A stretch of 64,000 bases of DNA from Taklimakanibacter lacteus (GTDB lineage: Bacteria > Pseudomonadota > Alphaproteobacteria > Rhizobiales > Aestuariivirgaceae). The notes beneath the pieces are model-generated. The model ran no database searches. It was not told the DNA's origin and saw only the letters and a program-made list of their open reading frames with translations. Positions 26,715 through 36,811 of this stretch are shown one piece after another; the first letter of the stretch is position 1, and each line of letters starts with the position of its first letter. The stretch lies in contig QOZQ01000003.1 in NCBI GenBank assembly GCA_003576695.1, forward strand, positions 124,001 through 188,000, given 5' to 3'. The position numbers and the translations under genes were made by a program.

Positions 26715-28639
26715 GCCAGGGTCTTCAGGTCGAGCCGGTGCGCCGGGTCGTCCAGCGCGCCCATGACCTCGGCGACGATTGCCTTTTCGTTGAGGCCGGC
26801 ATCCTCATACTGCTCCCTGGGCGTTCCATGCGCGACGAAACGGTCCGGCAAATGCATGGTCTTGATGCGGCAGAAGCTGCCCAGCAGATTGGCGCGCGCC
26901 AGATAATGCAGCACCTGGGTGCCGAAGCCGCCAATGGCGCCTTCCTCGACGGTCACCAGCACCTCATGGCCCTGCACGAGTCGGCGGACGAGATCCTCGT
27001 CCAACGGCTTGGCGAAGCGCGCATCGGCAACCGTCGTCGGGAGTCCGAGGCTCTTGAGCTGCTCGGCCGCCTTGAGGCATTCCTGCAAACGGGCGCCGAA
27101 GGAGAGAAGCGCCACTCGTGATCCTTCGCGCAGGATGCGGCCGCGGCCGATCTCGAGCGCAATACCCCGCTCGGGGAGGTCGATGCCGACGCCTTCGCCG
27201 CGCGGATAGCGGAAGGCCGACGGCCGGTCGTCGATCTGGGCGGCGGTCGCCACCATATGGACGAGCTCAGCTTCATCGGCCGCCGCCATGACGACAAAGT
27301 CGGGCAGGCAGGCGAGATAGCCGGTGTCGAAGCTGCCGGCATGGGTCGGGCCATCCTGGCCGACGAGCCCGGCGCGATCGATGGCGAAGCGAACTGGCAG
27401 TCTCTGCAGCGCCACGTCATGCACGATCTGGTCATAGGCGCGCTGCAGGAAGGTCGAATAGATGGCACAGAAGGGCTTGAAGCCTTCGACCGCGAGGCCG
27501 GCGGCAAAGGTCACGGCATGCTGCTCGGCGATGCCGACATCGAACATCCGCTTGGGGAATCGGCCGGCGAACTTGTCGAGCCCGGTTCCCGACGGCATGG
27601 CGGCCGTGATGCCGACGATCTTGTCGTCCTTCTCGGCCTCGGCGATCAGGGCCTTGGCGAAGATCGACGTGTAGCTCGGCGCGTTGGACGCGCTCGCAGC
27701 CATTTCGAGCGTCTCGGGGTCGAATTTGGAGACGGCATGGTATTTCTCGCGGTCGGGCCTGGCAAAGGGGTGGCCCTTGCCCTTCTCCGTCACCACATGG
27801 ACGAGGACCGGGCCCAGCTGCTTCGCGTCGCGCACATTCTGCAGGATTGGAACCAGCGTATCGATATCGTGTCCGTCGATCGGGCCGACATAATAGAAGC
27901 CGAGTTCCTCGAACAGGGTGCCGCCGGTCAGCATGCCGCGCGCATATTCGTCCGCCCGCTCCGCCGCGGTGCGCAAGGTGCGCGGGAATTTGAGGGCGAG
28001 CTGCTTTGCGATGTCGCGCAATGACAGGAAAGGGCGGGAGGAAACGAGCCAGGACAGATAATTGGTGAGTGCCCCGACCGCGGGCGCGATCGACATGCCG
28101 TTGTCGTTGAGAACGACGATGAGGCGGGTGTCGAGCGCACCGGCGTTGTTCATGGCCTCATAGGCCATGCCGGCGCTCATGGCGCCGTCGCCGATGACGC
28201 AGACCACATTGTTGGTCTCTTGCTTGAGATCGCGCGCCACGGCCATGCCGAGACCGGCGGAGATCGAGGTCGAGCTGTGCGCCGCGCCGAAAGGATCATA
28301 AGCGCTTTCCGAGCGCTTGGTGAAGCCATAGATCCCGTCACGCTGGCGGATCTGGCGGATCTGCCCACGCCGGCCGGTCAGGATCTTGTGCGGATAGCAC
28401 TGGTGGCTGACGTCCCAGATCAGCCGGTCGGCGGGTGTTTCGAACACGTAATGGAGGGCAACTGTCAGCTCCACGACACCGAGGCCGGCCCCGAAATGGC
28501 CGCCGGTCTTGGCCGCCGCCGCGATGGTTTCGGCCCTGAGCTCGTCGGCGACCTGACGCAGCTGCCGGGGGCTGAGCCGGCGCAGGCCCGCCGGATCGTT
28601 AACGGTATCGAGCAGGGGTGTCTGATCGCTTCTGGTCAT
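26711..28639 (-). CDS. dxs: 1-deoxy-D-xylulose-5-phosphate synthase
   Basis: This thiamine-diphosphate enzyme of 642 residues joins pyruvate and glyceraldehyde 3-phosphate, the first and rate-setting step of the MEP isoprenoid pathway. The TPP motif is [21 protein letters not shown]; the substrate-site [10 protein letters not shown] and [13 protein letters not shown] blocks and the [18 protein letters not shown] segment of the transketolase Pyr domain are intact. I placed the start at 28639 ([11 protein letters not shown]); the frame extends to 28813 but without conservation. The stop overlaps the HpnN-like gene by 4 bases. Confidence 0.96.
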   Translation of the reverse strand: MTRSDQTPLLDTVNDPAGLRRLSPRQLRQVADELRAETIAAAAKTGGHFGAGLGVVELTVALHYVFETPADRLIWDVSHQCYPHKILTGRRGQIRQIRQRDGIYGFTKRSESAYDPFGAAHSSTSISAGLGMAVARDLKQETNNVVCVIGDGAMSAGMAYEAMNNAGALDTRLIVVLNDNGMSIAPAVGALTNYLSWLVSSRPFLSLRDIAKQLALKFPRTLRTAAERADEYARGMLTGGTLFEELGFYYVGPIDGHDIDTLVPILQNVRDAKQLGPVLVHVVTEKGKGHPFARPDREKYHAVSKFDPETLEMAASASNAPSYTSIFAKALIAEAEKDDKIVGITAAMPSGTGLDKFAGRFPKRMFDVGIAEQHAVTFAAGLAVEGFKPFCAIYSTFLQRAYDQIVHDVALQRLPVRFAIDRAGLVGQDGPTHAGSFDTGYLACLPDFVVMAAADEAELVHMVATAAQIDDRPSAFRYPRGEGVGIDLPERGIALEIGRGRILREGSRVALLSFGARLQECLKAAEQLKSLGLPTTVADARFAKPLDEDLVRRLVQGHEVLVTVEEGAIGGFGTQVLHYLARANLLGSFCRIKTMHLPDRFVAHGTPREQYEDAGLNEKAIVAEVMGALDDPAHRLDLKTLA

Positions 28640-28760
28640 CCGCCGATTACATAGGCGGAGGCCCCAAAGGGCGCAATTCCCTTGTTTGACGCGGGGATAT
28701 TGCACTTTTGACGAAGCGTACTTGCCATGGGACAAATCTAAAGGCGATGGTATAGTGCGC

Positions 28761-28808
28761 CGGTCTAGACCGACGGCTCGTGGCAATTCTGCCCTTAACG
28801 GAGCCGTC
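28761..28808 (+). promoter_or_regulatory. operator-like palindrome and leader hairpin before oppA
   Basis: A perfect 12-bp palindrome CGGTCTAGACCG spans 28761-28772, shortly after TATAGT (about 28751), a possible -10 box. It is followed by GACGGCTC (28772-28779) and GAGCCGTC (28801-28808), which would form a stem just before the GGAGG ribosome site. A repressor site and an RNA leader hairpin are both plausible; neither is proven. Confidence 0.45.
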
Positions 28809-28825
28809 AACACGGGAGGAACTAT

Positions 28826-30406
28826 ATGAAAAAAAGTCTTCGTTCATTGCTTCTCGCCACGGCGCTCGTGACGGTAAGCTATTCGGCGGCCTTCGCCGAA
28901 ATGATCTATAACCGAGGAAATTCGGCTGACCCGGAAAGCCTCGATCCGCACAAGACCTCGACTGTCTATGAAGCGCATATCCTGCGCGACCTGTTCTCCG
29001 GCCTCGTGATGCAGGACGCCAAGGCCGACGTCATTCCCGGCGCCGCCGAGAGCTGGAAGATGTCCGATGACGGCACCGTCTATACGTTCAGCCTGCGCAA
29101 GGGGGCGACTTGGTCGAACGGCGATCCCGTCACGGCCGATGATTTCGTCTACTCCTTCCGCCGCCTGGAAGACCCGGCGACCGCCGCCGAATATGCCTCC
29201 ATGCTCTATGTTGTGAAGAACGCACAGGAGATCAATGAAGGCAAGGCGAAGCTTGAGGAGCTCGGGGTCAAGGCGGTGGACGCCAATACGCTGGAGATCA
29301 CGCTCAAGTCGCCGACGCCCTATTTCCTCGAAATGCTGACGCATCAGGCCAACTATCCGGTGCACAAGGCCTCGATCGAGAAACTCGGCGCCGACTGGAT
29401 CAAGCCGGGCAATCTCGTATCGAACGGCGCCTATACGCTGGCCGAATTCGTGCCGAATGACCATATCAAGCTGGTCAAGAATCCCAAGTACTACGAAGCC
29501 GACCAGGTGAAGGTCGACGTCGTCAATTATTTCCCGACCGAAGACCGCTCGACCGCCATCAAGCGCTTCGAAGCGGGTGAGCTCGACTCGAATGACGATA
29601 TGCCGCTCGAGCAGCTTGCCGATCTCAAGGCCAAGTTCGGCGATCAGGTCCGTATCGGCCCCTATCTCGGCACTTATTACTATGCCGTGAAGCTCGACAA
29701 GGAGCCGTGGTCCAATCCGAAGCTGCGCCGCGCCATCTCCATGGCGATCGACCGCGATTTCCTCGCCGAGAAGGTGTGGGGCAACAGCATGCTACCCGGC
29801 TATTCCATGGTGCCTCCGGGCATCGCGGGCTATGAGCCGGCGATCGCCGACTATGCCGAGATGTCTCAGATCGACCGCGAGGATGAAGCCAAGAAAATCC
29901 TCACCGAGCTGGGCTATGGACCCGACAAGCCGCTCAAGCTGGAGATCCGCTACAACACGTCTGAGAACCACAAGAACACGGCGGTCGCCATCCAGGAGCA
30001 GCTGAAGCCGCTCGGCGTCGAGGTGACGATGGTCAACACCGACACCAAGACGCATTACGGCCATCTCGAGCAGAAGGGCGATTTCGACTATGCCCGTGCC
30101 GGCTGGATCGCCGACTACAAGGATCCGGAAACCTTCCTCGGCATCTCGCGCAAGGCCTCCGGCAACAACTATTCGGACTTCAACAACCCGAAATATGAAG
30201 AGCTGATGGACAAGGCGGCCGCCGCCGGCGGCGACCCGGCCGAGCGCTCGAAGATCCTCTCGGAAGCCGAGCGGGTGCTGGTCGACGATCTCGGCAACAT
30301 GCCGCTGCTCTATTACAGCTACCACAATCTCGTTTCCCCGAAGCTTAAGGGCTACGAGGACAACGTCATGGACGTGCATCCGACGCGCTTTATCAGCAAG
30401 GAATAA
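28826..30406 (+). CDS. oppA: oligopeptide ABC transporter, periplasmic binding protein
   Basis: This 526-residue SBP_bac_5 family protein captures peptides in the periplasm for the OppBCDF importer encoded next. It has a classical Sec signal peptide ([23 protein letters not shown], given here in shortened view, cleaved near residue 24). The mature start then has [20 protein letters not shown], the typical SBP_bac_5 opening. [20 protein letters not shown] is the conserved second block. GGGAGGA precedes the ATG. A strong hairpin separates it from oppB, so it is likely made in excess of the membrane subunits. Confidence 0.92.
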   Translation: MKKSLRSLLLATALVTVSYSAAFAEMIYNRGNSADPESLDPHKTSTVYEAHILRDLFSGLVMQDAKADVIPGAAESWKMSDDGTVYTFSLRKGATWSNGDPVTADDFVYSFRRLEDPATAAEYASMLYVVKNAQEINEGKAKLEELGVKAVDANTLEITLKSPTPYFLEMLTHQANYPVHKASIEKLGADWIKPGNLVSNGAYTLAEFVPNDHIKLVKNPKYYEADQVKVDVVNYFPTEDRSTAIKRFEAGELDSNDDMPLEQLADLKAKFGDQVRIGPYLGTYYYAVKLDKEPWSNPKLRRAISMAIDRDFLAEKVWGNSMLPGYSMVPPGIAGYEPAIADYAEMSQIDREDEAKKILTELGYGPDKPLKLEIRYNTSENHKNTAVAIQEQLKPLGVEVTMVNTDTKTHYGHLEQKGDFDYARAGWIADYKDPETFLGISRKASGNNYSDFNNPKYEELMDKAAAAGGDPAERSKILSEAERVLVDDLGNMPLLYYSYHNLVSPKLKGYEDNVMDVHPTRFISKE

Positions 30407-30416
30407 TCGGGGTGAA

Positions 30417-30450
30417 GCAGCCGCCGTTTCTCATCGGGAACGGCGGCTGC
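30417..30450 (+). terminator. intercistronic hairpin after oppA
   Basis: GCAGCCGCCGTT (30417-30428) and AACGGCGGCTGC (30439-30450) form a perfect 12-bp stem with a 10-nt loop, 10 bases after the oppA stop and 25 bases before oppB. With no U-run it is more likely a partial terminator or a 3'-end stabiliser of the oppA message than a full stop. Confidence 0.7.
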
Positions 30451-30475
30451 GCCTTGCCAGGATAGGGGGGCGCGC

Positions 30476-31399
30476 ATGCTGCGCTATGTCTTCCGGCGGT
30501 TGTTGACTGCCATTCCGACGCTCTTCGTGATCGTCACGATCTCGTTTTTCCTGATCCGCGTCGCACCGGGTGGCCCGTTCAACCAGGAGAAGGGGCTCAA
30601 TCCGGTCATCAAGGCCAATCTGGATCGCCAGTTCGGTCTCGATGAGCCCTTGTGGATGCAGTATCTGAACTATCTGAACAATCTTCTGCACGGTGACTTC
30701 GGCCCGAGCTACAACCTGCCCGATTTCACCGTGAAGGAATTGTTCGAGGTGGGGTTGCCGGTGTCGATACAGATCGGCGCCTCGGCACTGATTCTGGCGC
30801 TCGTCATCGGCAGTGCGCTCGGCATCATCGCGGCACTCCGGCAGAACAAGGGGGCCGACTATGCCGTGATCGCCACCGCGACGGCGGGCAGCACGGTGCC
30901 GACCTTCGTGATCGCGCCGGTCTATCAGCTCATCTTCGCCACCACTTTGGCCCTCGTGCCGGTGGCGGGCTGGGCCGGCGGCGCTTTCGCCAACAAGATC
31001 GGACCCATCGTCACGCTGGCCTTGCCGCAGATCGCCATCGTCGCCCGCCTGATGCGCGGCTCGATGATCGAGGCGCTACGCTCGCACCATATCCGCACCG
31101 CCCGCGCGCTCGGGCTTTCCGACTGGAGCATCATCATCAAGCACGCTTTGCGGGGAGCCTTGCTGCCCATTGTCTCCTATTCGGGACCCGCGGCGGCGGC
31201 CTTGCTCACCGGCTCGATCATCGTCGAATCGATCTTCGCGATACCGGGCGTCGGGCGCTATTTCGTCGAGGCGGCGCTCAACCGCGATTATACTCTGGTG
31301 ATGGGCACTGTGGTGGTGATCGCGATCTTCACCATCGTCTTCAACCTCATCGTCGACATCCTCTATGCTGTGGTCGATCCGAGGGTGCGCTATGACTGA
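30476..31399 (+). CDS. oppB: oligopeptide ABC transporter permease OppB
   Basis: This 307-residue inner-membrane subunit has six helices. The start MLRYVFRRLLTAIPTLFVIV is the standard OppB/DppB N-terminus, and the binding-protein-dependent transport EAA loop is EALRSHHIRTARALGLSDW. The sequence GPFNQEKGLNP near residue 35 is typical of the OppB branch rather than DppB. The stop overlaps oppC by 8 bases. Confidence 0.94.
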   Translation: MLRYVFRRLLTAIPTLFVIVTISFFLIRVAPGGPFNQEKGLNPVIKANLDRQFGLDEPLWMQYLNYLNNLLHGDFGPSYNLPDFTVKELFEVGLPVSIQIGASALILALVIGSALGIIAALRQNKGADYAVIATATAGSTVPTFVIAPVYQLIFATTLALVPVAGWAGGAFANKIGPIVTLALPQIAIVARLMRGSMIEALRSHHIRTARALGLSDWSIIIKHALRGALLPIVSYSGPAAAALLTGSIIVESIFAIPGVGRYFVEAALNRDYTLVMGTVVVIAIFTIVFNLIVDILYAVVDPRVRYD

Positions 31400-32513
31400 C
31401 ATCACCGCGTCCCATGCGCCGGTTGTCGGGCGCTCCTTGTGGGCCGACGCGCTGGCGAGGCTCAAGGCCAACAAGGCGGCGATGTTCAGCCTGATCTATC
31501 TGGCCCTGATGGCGATCGTCTGTGTTTTCGGGCCCTATCTCCTGCCGCATCCCTATACGACGATCTATCAGGACTATGTGCGTACCCCGCCGAGCCTCTC
31601 TGCCTATCCTCGTCCCGACATGATCGAGACGGCGCTGCAGGACGTGGTGCGCCGCATGCGGGCCGATCTCGAAGAGTGGCACGAGCAGGACGAGCGGGTC
31701 TTCGTGACGGTCTCATCCGCCAAGGCCATCGATGATCGCGTCGTGCGTTATCTCGACCGGTCCAACACCTTCAACGACGCACGCGTCGAGAGCAAGTCGC
31801 CGGACGGCCTGAAACTGACCATGAGCGCCTCGATCAAGAAGGAATATTTCCTCTTCGGCACCGACAATACCGGCCGCGACCTCCTGGCGCGGACTCTCAT
31901 GGGCGGGCGCATCTCGCTCGCCATCGGCCTGCTCGCCGGCTTCGTAGCCGTCGTCATCGGCGTCCTCTATGGCGCCACCGCCGGCTTCGCCGGCGGCAAG
32001 ACCGACGAGATCATGATGCGCGTCGTCGATATTCTCTACTCGCTGCCCTTCATCTTCTTCGTCATCATGCTTGTGGTGTTCTTCGGCCGTAATTTCGTGC
32101 TGATGTTCCTGGCCGTCGGCGCCGTCCTGTGGCTCGACATGGCGCGCATCGTGCGCGGCCAGGCCTTGTCGATAAGGCGCCAGGAATATGTCCAGGCGGC
32201 GGAAGCCTTGGGGGTGGGATCGTGGGGCATATTGCTGCGCCATATCGTTCCCAACCTGCTGGGGCCTGTCGTCATCTACATGACCTTGCTGGTGCCGCAG
32301 GTGATCATTCTCGAAAGCTTTCTCTCCTTCCTGGGACTGGGCGTCCAGGAGCCGATGACCAGCTGGGGCGTGCTCATCTCGCAAGGGGCCAAGAATATCG
32401 GCTCGGCCAACTGGCTCCTGCTGTTCCCGGCCTTCTTCCTCGTCTCCACCCTGTTCGCGCTGAACTTCGTCGGCGACGGCCTGCGCGATGCGCTCGACCC
32501 CAAGGACCGGTGA
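31392..32513 (+). CDS. oppC: oligopeptide ABC transporter permease OppC with an enlarged periplasmic segment
   Basis: This second permease has 373 residues, about 70 more than E. coli OppC. The conserved FGTDNTGRDLLARTLMGG is at about 155-172, and the EAA loop is EYVQAAEALGVGSWGILLRHI. The extra material lies between the first helix (about 35-53) and FGTD. It is a charged, helical region of about 100 residues (DMIETALQDVVRRMRADLEEW, in part) that should face the periplasm. The start at 31392 overlaps oppB by 8 bases. The insertion may contact OppA, but that is inference. Confidence 0.92.
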   Translation: MTDITASHAPVVGRSLWADALARLKANKAAMFSLIYLALMAIVCVFGPYLLPHPYTTIYQDYVRTPPSLSAYPRPDMIETALQDVVRRMRADLEEWHEQDERVFVTVSSAKAIDDRVVRYLDRSNTFNDARVESKSPDGLKLTMSASIKKEYFLFGTDNTGRDLLARTLMGGRISLAIGLLAGFVAVVIGVLYGATAGFAGGKTDEIMMRVVDILYSLPFIFFVIMLVVFFGRNFVLMFLAVGAVLWLDMARIVRGQALSIRRQEYVQAAEALGVGSWGILLRHIVPNLLGPVVIYMTLLVPQVIILESFLSFLGLGVQEPMTSWGVLISQGAKNIGSANWLLLFPAFFLVSTLFALNFVGDGLRDALDPKDR

Positions 32514-32517
32514 CGCG

Positions 32518-34134
32518 ATGGCGGGCAATGAAACCATTCTCTCCGTCGAGAACCTGAAGATACGCTTCCGCACCCTCGACGGCATCGTCGATGCGGTCAA
32601 GGGCATCAATATGCATGTCAAGGCCGGCGAGACGGTGGCGGTCGTGGGCGAGTCCGGGTCGGGCAAGAGCCAGACGATGATGGCGGCGATGCGGCTTCTC
32701 GCTTCGAACGGCGAGGCTGCCGGCACCATCGATTATCGCGGCGCCAATCTTCTCAACCTGTCGAAGTCCGAGCTCAACGAGATCCGCGGCCGCAAGGTCA
32801 CCATGATCTTCCAGGAGCCGATGACCTCGCTCGACCCGCTCTACACCATCGGCAACCAGCTGATGGAGCCGATCATGCGCCACCGCAGGATCGGCAGGGA
32901 GGCGGCGCGCCAGGAAGCGATCAAGATGCTGAAGCTGGTGCGCATTCCCGAGCCCGAGCGGCGCATGAAGTCCTATCCTTATGAGATGTCGGGCGGTCAG
33001 CGCCAGCGCGTCATGATCGCCATGGCGATCGCCAACGACCCCGATCTGCTCATCGCCGATGAGCCGACGACCGCGCTCGACGTCACCATCCAGGCCGAGA
33101 TCCTCAATCTTATGGCCGATCTGCGCAAGCGGCTCGGCATGAGCATGATCTTCATCACCCATGACCTCAATATCGTGCGGCGCATCGCCGACCGCGTCTA
33201 TGTGATGAGGCTCGGCGAGGTGGTCGAGGAGGGCGATACCCGCACCATCTTCTCGCAGCCGCAGCATCCCTACACCAAGGCGCTGCTCGCGGCCGAGCCG
33301 TCCGGTCACAAGGAGCCGGTGCCGAAATCGGCGCCGACCGTGCTCGCCGGCACCGATATGCGCGTGACCTTCAAGATCGGTGGTGGCTTCCTGGCGGGCG
33401 ACCCCGTCTATCTGAAGGCCGTCGATCGCGTGTCGGTGACCCTCAAGCGCGGCCAGACCATCGGCATCGTGGGTGAATCGGGGTCCGGCAAGTCGACCCT
33501 GGCGCGCGCGCTTCTCAAGTTGCTGCCGAGCGAGGGCGCCATCCAGTTCGACGGACGCAGCATCGAGAAATTCGATCCCGCTCAGATGCGCCCCTTGCGC
33601 AAGCAGCTGCAGATCGTGTTCCAGGACCCTTTCGGCTCGCTGAGCCCGCGCCTGACCGCCGGGCAGATCGTGACCGAAGGGCTGCTCGTCCATGATCCCT
33701 CGATATCGGGAAAGGAGCGTGACCGGCGCGCCGCCCTGGCCTTTTCGGAAGTGGGGCTCGATCCCGCCAACCGCAACCGCTATCCGCATGAATTCTCGGG
33801 CGGCCAGCGCCAGCGCATCGCCATTGCCCGTGCCATCATCCTGAAGCCCAAGGTGGTGGTGCTGGACGAGCCGACCTCGGCGCTCGACCGCCAGGTGCAG
33901 AAGCAGATCGTGGAATTGCTGCGCGACCTGCAGAAGGCGAACAACCTGTCCTATCTGTTCATCAGCCATGACCTCGCCGTGGTGCGCGCCATGGCCGATC
34001 ACATCATGGTCATGAAGGATGGCCGCATGGTGGAGCAGGGAAGCCCCGAGCAGATCTTCGATCATCCGCATGAGGATTATACCAAGCGGCTGATGGCCGC
34101 CGCCTTCGTCGATCACGCCGAAGCGAAGGTGTGA
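32518..34134 (+). CDS. oligopeptide ABC transporter, fused double ATPase (OppD-OppF)
   Basis: A 538-residue protein joins two complete nucleotide-binding domains. The first has Walker [10 protein letters not shown] (about 43-51), signature MSGGQRQR and DEPTTALD. The second has GESGSGKST (about 320-328), signature FSGGQRQR and DEPTSALD. It therefore replaces separate OppD and OppF. Each half ends with the oligopeptide-type extension, although the first lacks the long cysteine-containing tail of OppD. The start at 32518 follows the oppC stop by 4 bases. This fused arrangement also occurs in YejF and GsiA. Confidence 0.93.
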   Translation: MAGNETILSVENLKIRFRTLDGIVDAVKGINMHVKAGETVAVVGESGSGKSQTMMAAMRLLASNGEAAGTIDYRGANLLNLSKSELNEIRGRKVTMIFQEPMTSLDPLYTIGNQLMEPIMRHRRIGREAARQEAIKMLKLVRIPEPERRMKSYPYEMSGGQRQRVMIAMAIANDPDLLIADEPTTALDVTIQAEILNLMADLRKRLGMSMIFITHDLNIVRRIADRVYVMRLGEVVEEGDTRTIFSQPQHPYTKALLAAEPSGHKEPVPKSAPTVLAGTDMRVTFKIGGGFLAGDPVYLKAVDRVSVTLKRGQTIGIVGESGSGKSTLARALLKLLPSEGAIQFDGRSIEKFDPAQMRPLRKQLQIVFQDPFGSLSPRLTAGQIVTEGLLVHDPSISGKERDRRAALAFSEVGLDPANRNRYPHEFSGGQRQRIAIARAIILKPKVVVLDEPTSALDRQVQKQIVELLRDLQKANNLSYLFISHDLAVVRAMADHIMVMKDGRMVEQGSPEQIFDHPHEDYTKRLMAAAFVDHAEAKV

Positions 34135-34140
34135 AGTGAA

Positions 34141-34320
34141 TCTCCCTCCGCCGCGCGAAGCGCGGGGAGGGTGGACGCCCGCAGGGCGGACGGGTGGGGT
34201 CTCAACGCGAGAAATATGCCGATGAGTGGCATGAATTGCTTGCAAGGCCTCCCTGCGTAGAGACCCCACCCGTCGCGCGTTCCGCGCGCCACCCTCCCCG
34301 CCTTCGGCGGCGGAGGGAGA
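34141..34320. repeat. 180-bp intergenic element with 61-63-bp inverted arms
   Basis: The left arm (34141-34203, beginning TCTCCCTCCGCCG and ending GGGTGGGGTCTC) is an imperfect reverse complement of the right arm (34260-34320, beginning GAGACCCCACCCG and ending GGCGGAGGGAGA). The 56-base centre is less GC-rich. Each arm also folds on itself. Such elements are scattered between genes in Hyphomicrobiales and resemble small non-autonomous mobile palindromes. It fills the gap between two convergent genes and probably ends both transcripts. Confidence 0.8.
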
Positions 34321-34327
34321 CATCTGT

Positions 34328-35941
34328 TCAGCTCTGCTCGTTCACCGGCGGATGGTACTGGTAGAGCCAGGTTTCGGTCAAGATCTCCGCACCGTTCCGG
34401 AGGAAGAGACGCAGCTCGACCGGCGCAATGCCAACGGTGGTGAGATCGAACTGAGCGCGCCAGTGGCCCGCTATGCCGTCCGGCACGGCCTCGCTGAAGA
34501 CATAGGAGAACGAGCCGCGCGATGACCACAGGACCACTTCCGGCTTGACGCCGAAGGGCAGCTTGGTGAGCGGGCCGCCGAGGAATTCGACCATGAACTT
34601 GCGGACCCCGCGCGGGCGCGGGTGGCCGGGCTGGCCGCCATTACCGAGGCGCGTCGCCACGCAGCGCGCCATGTTCGTCGGATGCGGCTCATCGGCCAGC
34701 CAGTGCAGGCGGTAGCGGAACCGGTAGCTCGATCCCGCTCTGGCCGGCTCCGCCGGCACCCAGGCGGCGACGATATTGTCGTTGATCTCGTCATTGGTCG
34801 GAATCTCGACCAGCTGGATCGCGCCCGGGCCCCAGCTGTCCATGGGCTCGACCCACAGGCTGGGCCGGCGGTCATAGAGGACGCCATCCTGATAGTGATC
34901 GAAGTTGCGATCGCGCTGCAGCAGGCCGAAGCCGCGCGGATTCATGTCCTGGAAGGAGGAGTCGATGATGCCGGGCGGGTTGTTGAGCGGTCGCCAGATG
35001 CGCTCGCCCGTTCCGGTCCACAGCGCGAGGCCGTCGGAGTCATGCACCTCGGGCCGCCAATCGGCCGCTTCGGGCTTGCGCGTCTCGGAGAACCAGAACA
35101 TCGAGGTCATCGGCGCGATGCCGAGCCGGGCGATGTCCTGGCGCAGGAACAAAGCCTTCTCGATCTCCATGACCACGCCCTTCTGGCGCGTCATGGCAAA
35201 GCGATAGGCGCCCGCAAGGCTCGGGCCTTCGAGGAGAGCATAGACGATGACCGTGCTGCTCTCGTCGTTTGGCGTCTCGAAGTAGAAATGGGTGAAGCCC
35301 GGAAATTCCTCCGGCCGGTCGGGCAAGGTGACATTGACGGCGATACCGCGGGCCGACAGGCCATACTGGTACAGGTCGCCGATGGCGCGAAAATAGGAGG
35401 CACCGAGGAAGGCGACCCAGTCGTTCTTGCGCCAGTCGGGCTTGTCCTGGTCGCCGAGACGGCTCTCCTGGAAGCGGAAGCCGGCGAAGCCCGAATTGCT
35501 GGGGAGCTGCTTGGCTGGGCTGTCGGCCGGCATGTAGAAATAGGAAGCGTCATAGGCGATCTCGCGCTCGACCTGGTCGCCGGCGCTGCCGGTCACGACA
35601 TGCATCTGCACCGGCAGCTGGAAATACTTGCCGAGATGGAAGAAGGTGGCCGGGAACTGTCCCGGTCCGTCGGCGAACAGCGCCCGGCTGATGTCGAACC
35701 TGATCTGGCCATGCGCCTGGTAGTCGATGCGCTCGAGGAGATCGCGCGGCGGCGCCGGCGGCGGCTCGTAGGGCCTGCCCGCCAAAGCGCGCGCCTGTTC
35801 GACCAGGGCGTCGAAGGAAAAGCGCTTTTCCGGGCCGAGCTTCACGGCGTTCGCGGCAAGGGCGCTTTCGGGAAGGCGCAGGGCGGCGAGAATGGCAGCG
35901 GCGCTGCCGGTGGCGAGGAAATCGCGGCGGCCTATCATCAA
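34328..35941 (-). CDS. periplasmic glucan biosynthesis protein, OpgG/OpgD (MdoG) family
   Basis: This 537-residue periplasmic protein is needed to build osmoregulated periplasmic glucans, acting on the beta-glucan backbone. It has a twin-arginine signal (MIGRRDFLATGSAAAILAAL), like E. coli OpgD, pointing to Tat export. The family body begins FSFDALVEQARALAGRPY and includes NPRGFGLLQRDRNFDHYQD (shortened), a highly conserved block, plus SLWVEPMDSWGPGAIQLVEIP. No opgH glucosyltransferase gene is nearby. OpgD-like is preferred on the signal type. Confidence 0.9.
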   Translation of the reverse strand: MMIGRRDFLATGSAAAILAALRLPESALAANAVKLGPEKRFSFDALVEQARALAGRPYEPPPAPPRDLLERIDYQAHGQIRFDISRALFADGPGQFPATFFHLGKYFQLPVQMHVVTGSAGDQVEREIAYDASYFYMPADSPAKQLPSNSGFAGFRFQESRLGDQDKPDWRKNDWVAFLGASYFRAIGDLYQYGLSARGIAVNVTLPDRPEEFPGFTHFYFETPNDESSTVIVYALLEGPSLAGAYRFAMTRQKGVVMEIEKALFLRQDIARLGIAPMTSMFWFSETRKPEAADWRPEVHDSDGLALWTGTGERIWRPLNNPPGIIDSSFQDMNPRGFGLLQRDRNFDHYQDGVLYDRRPSLWVEPMDSWGPGAIQLVEIPTNDEINDNIVAAWVPAEPARAGSSYRFRYRLHWLADEPHPTNMARCVATRLGNGGQPGHPRPRGVRKFMVEFLGGPLTKLPFGVKPEVVLWSSRGSFSYVFSEAVPDGIAGHWRAQFDLTTVGIAPVELRLFLRNGAEILTETWLYQYHPPVNEQS

Positions 35942-36054
35942 TGAGATTGTCCCTCTTTGTCATTTGCCGCCGCAACAAAAATAGCGTCTGGTGCCGAGCG
36001 CGCAAGTTGACAAGGCGTAATGTGGAACTCTGTCTTCCCTTAGGGAGGAATTGC

Positions 36055-36792
36055 TCAGATATCGAATTCCTCGATATCGGCAAAGGCGCGGCGTAACGCC
36101 TTGCCCCATTCGCTCGACAGCTTCTGGAAATAGGGATTGTCGCGCTCGATGCGGCGCACCCGCTCGAGCTTGAGCGTGTCGCGCTGATAGACCAGGAGGT
36201 CGATCGGCATGCCGACGCTCAGATTGGACCGGATGGTCGAATCGAAGGAGAGCAGGACGAGCTTGGCGGCCTCGCCGAGGCGCATATCGGGATCGCTGAC
36301 CCGGTCGAGAATGGGCTTGCCGTATTTATGCTCGCCGATCTGCAGGAAGGACGTATCGGCGGTCGCCTCGATGAAATTGCCGGCCGAATAGATCTGGAAC
36401 AGCCGCGGCCGCTCCTCGCCGATCTGCCCGGCGAACAGGAAGTTCGCCGAGAATGTGTCCTCCGACTGGAACAGCTGGCCCTCATCGCCGCGCTGCACGT
36501 CGCGCACCGAGCGCCCGACGATCTGCGCGGCCTGGAACATCGTCTTGGCGGTGAACAGGTTGTCGGCGGCACCGCGCTTGCGCAGCGACTGCGTGCCCTC
36601 GGTGAGGAGGCTCACCACCCCTTGCGTGGTGGCGAGATTGCCGGACGTCGCCAGCGCGAAGACGCGCTTGCCCGGCTGCGACCAGCTATGCAGCTTCTTA
36701 AAGGTGGCGATATTGTCGAGCCCGGCATTGGTGCGCGTATCGGCCGCCAGGACGAAGCCGTCCTTCATCAGCAATCCCACGCAGTAGGTCAT
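36055..36792 (-). CDS. Anbu, proteasome-like (HslV-related) peptidase
   Basis: This 245-residue protein of the bacterial proteasome-homologue family Anbu (BPH) is the last gene of a four-gene operon. It starts MTYCVGLLMKDGFVLAADTRTNAG; removal of the Met would expose Thr, the N-terminal nucleophile, and the downstream Asp and Lys (ADTR, TFKKLH) fit the Ntn-hydrolase site. A GNLATTQGVVSLL block and the DPDMRLGEAAKLVLLSFDST segment are characteristic (quoted in part). Purified Anbu proteins form open helical or ring assemblies, and no natural substrate is established. The neighbours (transglutaminase, alpha-E, ATP-grasp) suggest work on a peptide these enzymes make or modify. Confidence 0.92.
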   Translation of the reverse strand: MTYCVGLLMKDGFVLAADTRTNAGLDNIATFKKLHSWSQPGKRVFALATSGNLATTQGVVSLLTEGTQSLRKRGAADNLFTAKTMFQAAQIVGRSVRDVQRGDEGQLFQSEDTFSANFLFAGQIGEERPRLFQIYSAGNFIEATADTSFLQIGEHKYGKPILDRVSDPDMRLGEAAKLVLLSFDSTIRSNLSVGMPIDLLVYQRDTLKLERVRRIERDNPYFQKLSSEWGKALRRAFADIEEFDI

Positions 36793-36811
36793 TCAAGGCT
36801 CCAGGCGCTCT

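Noticed and set aside
32374-34323. A 649-codon minus-strand frame opposite the fused ATPase gene
   Set aside because: Compositionally biased shadow of the double ATPase; no recognisable fold.
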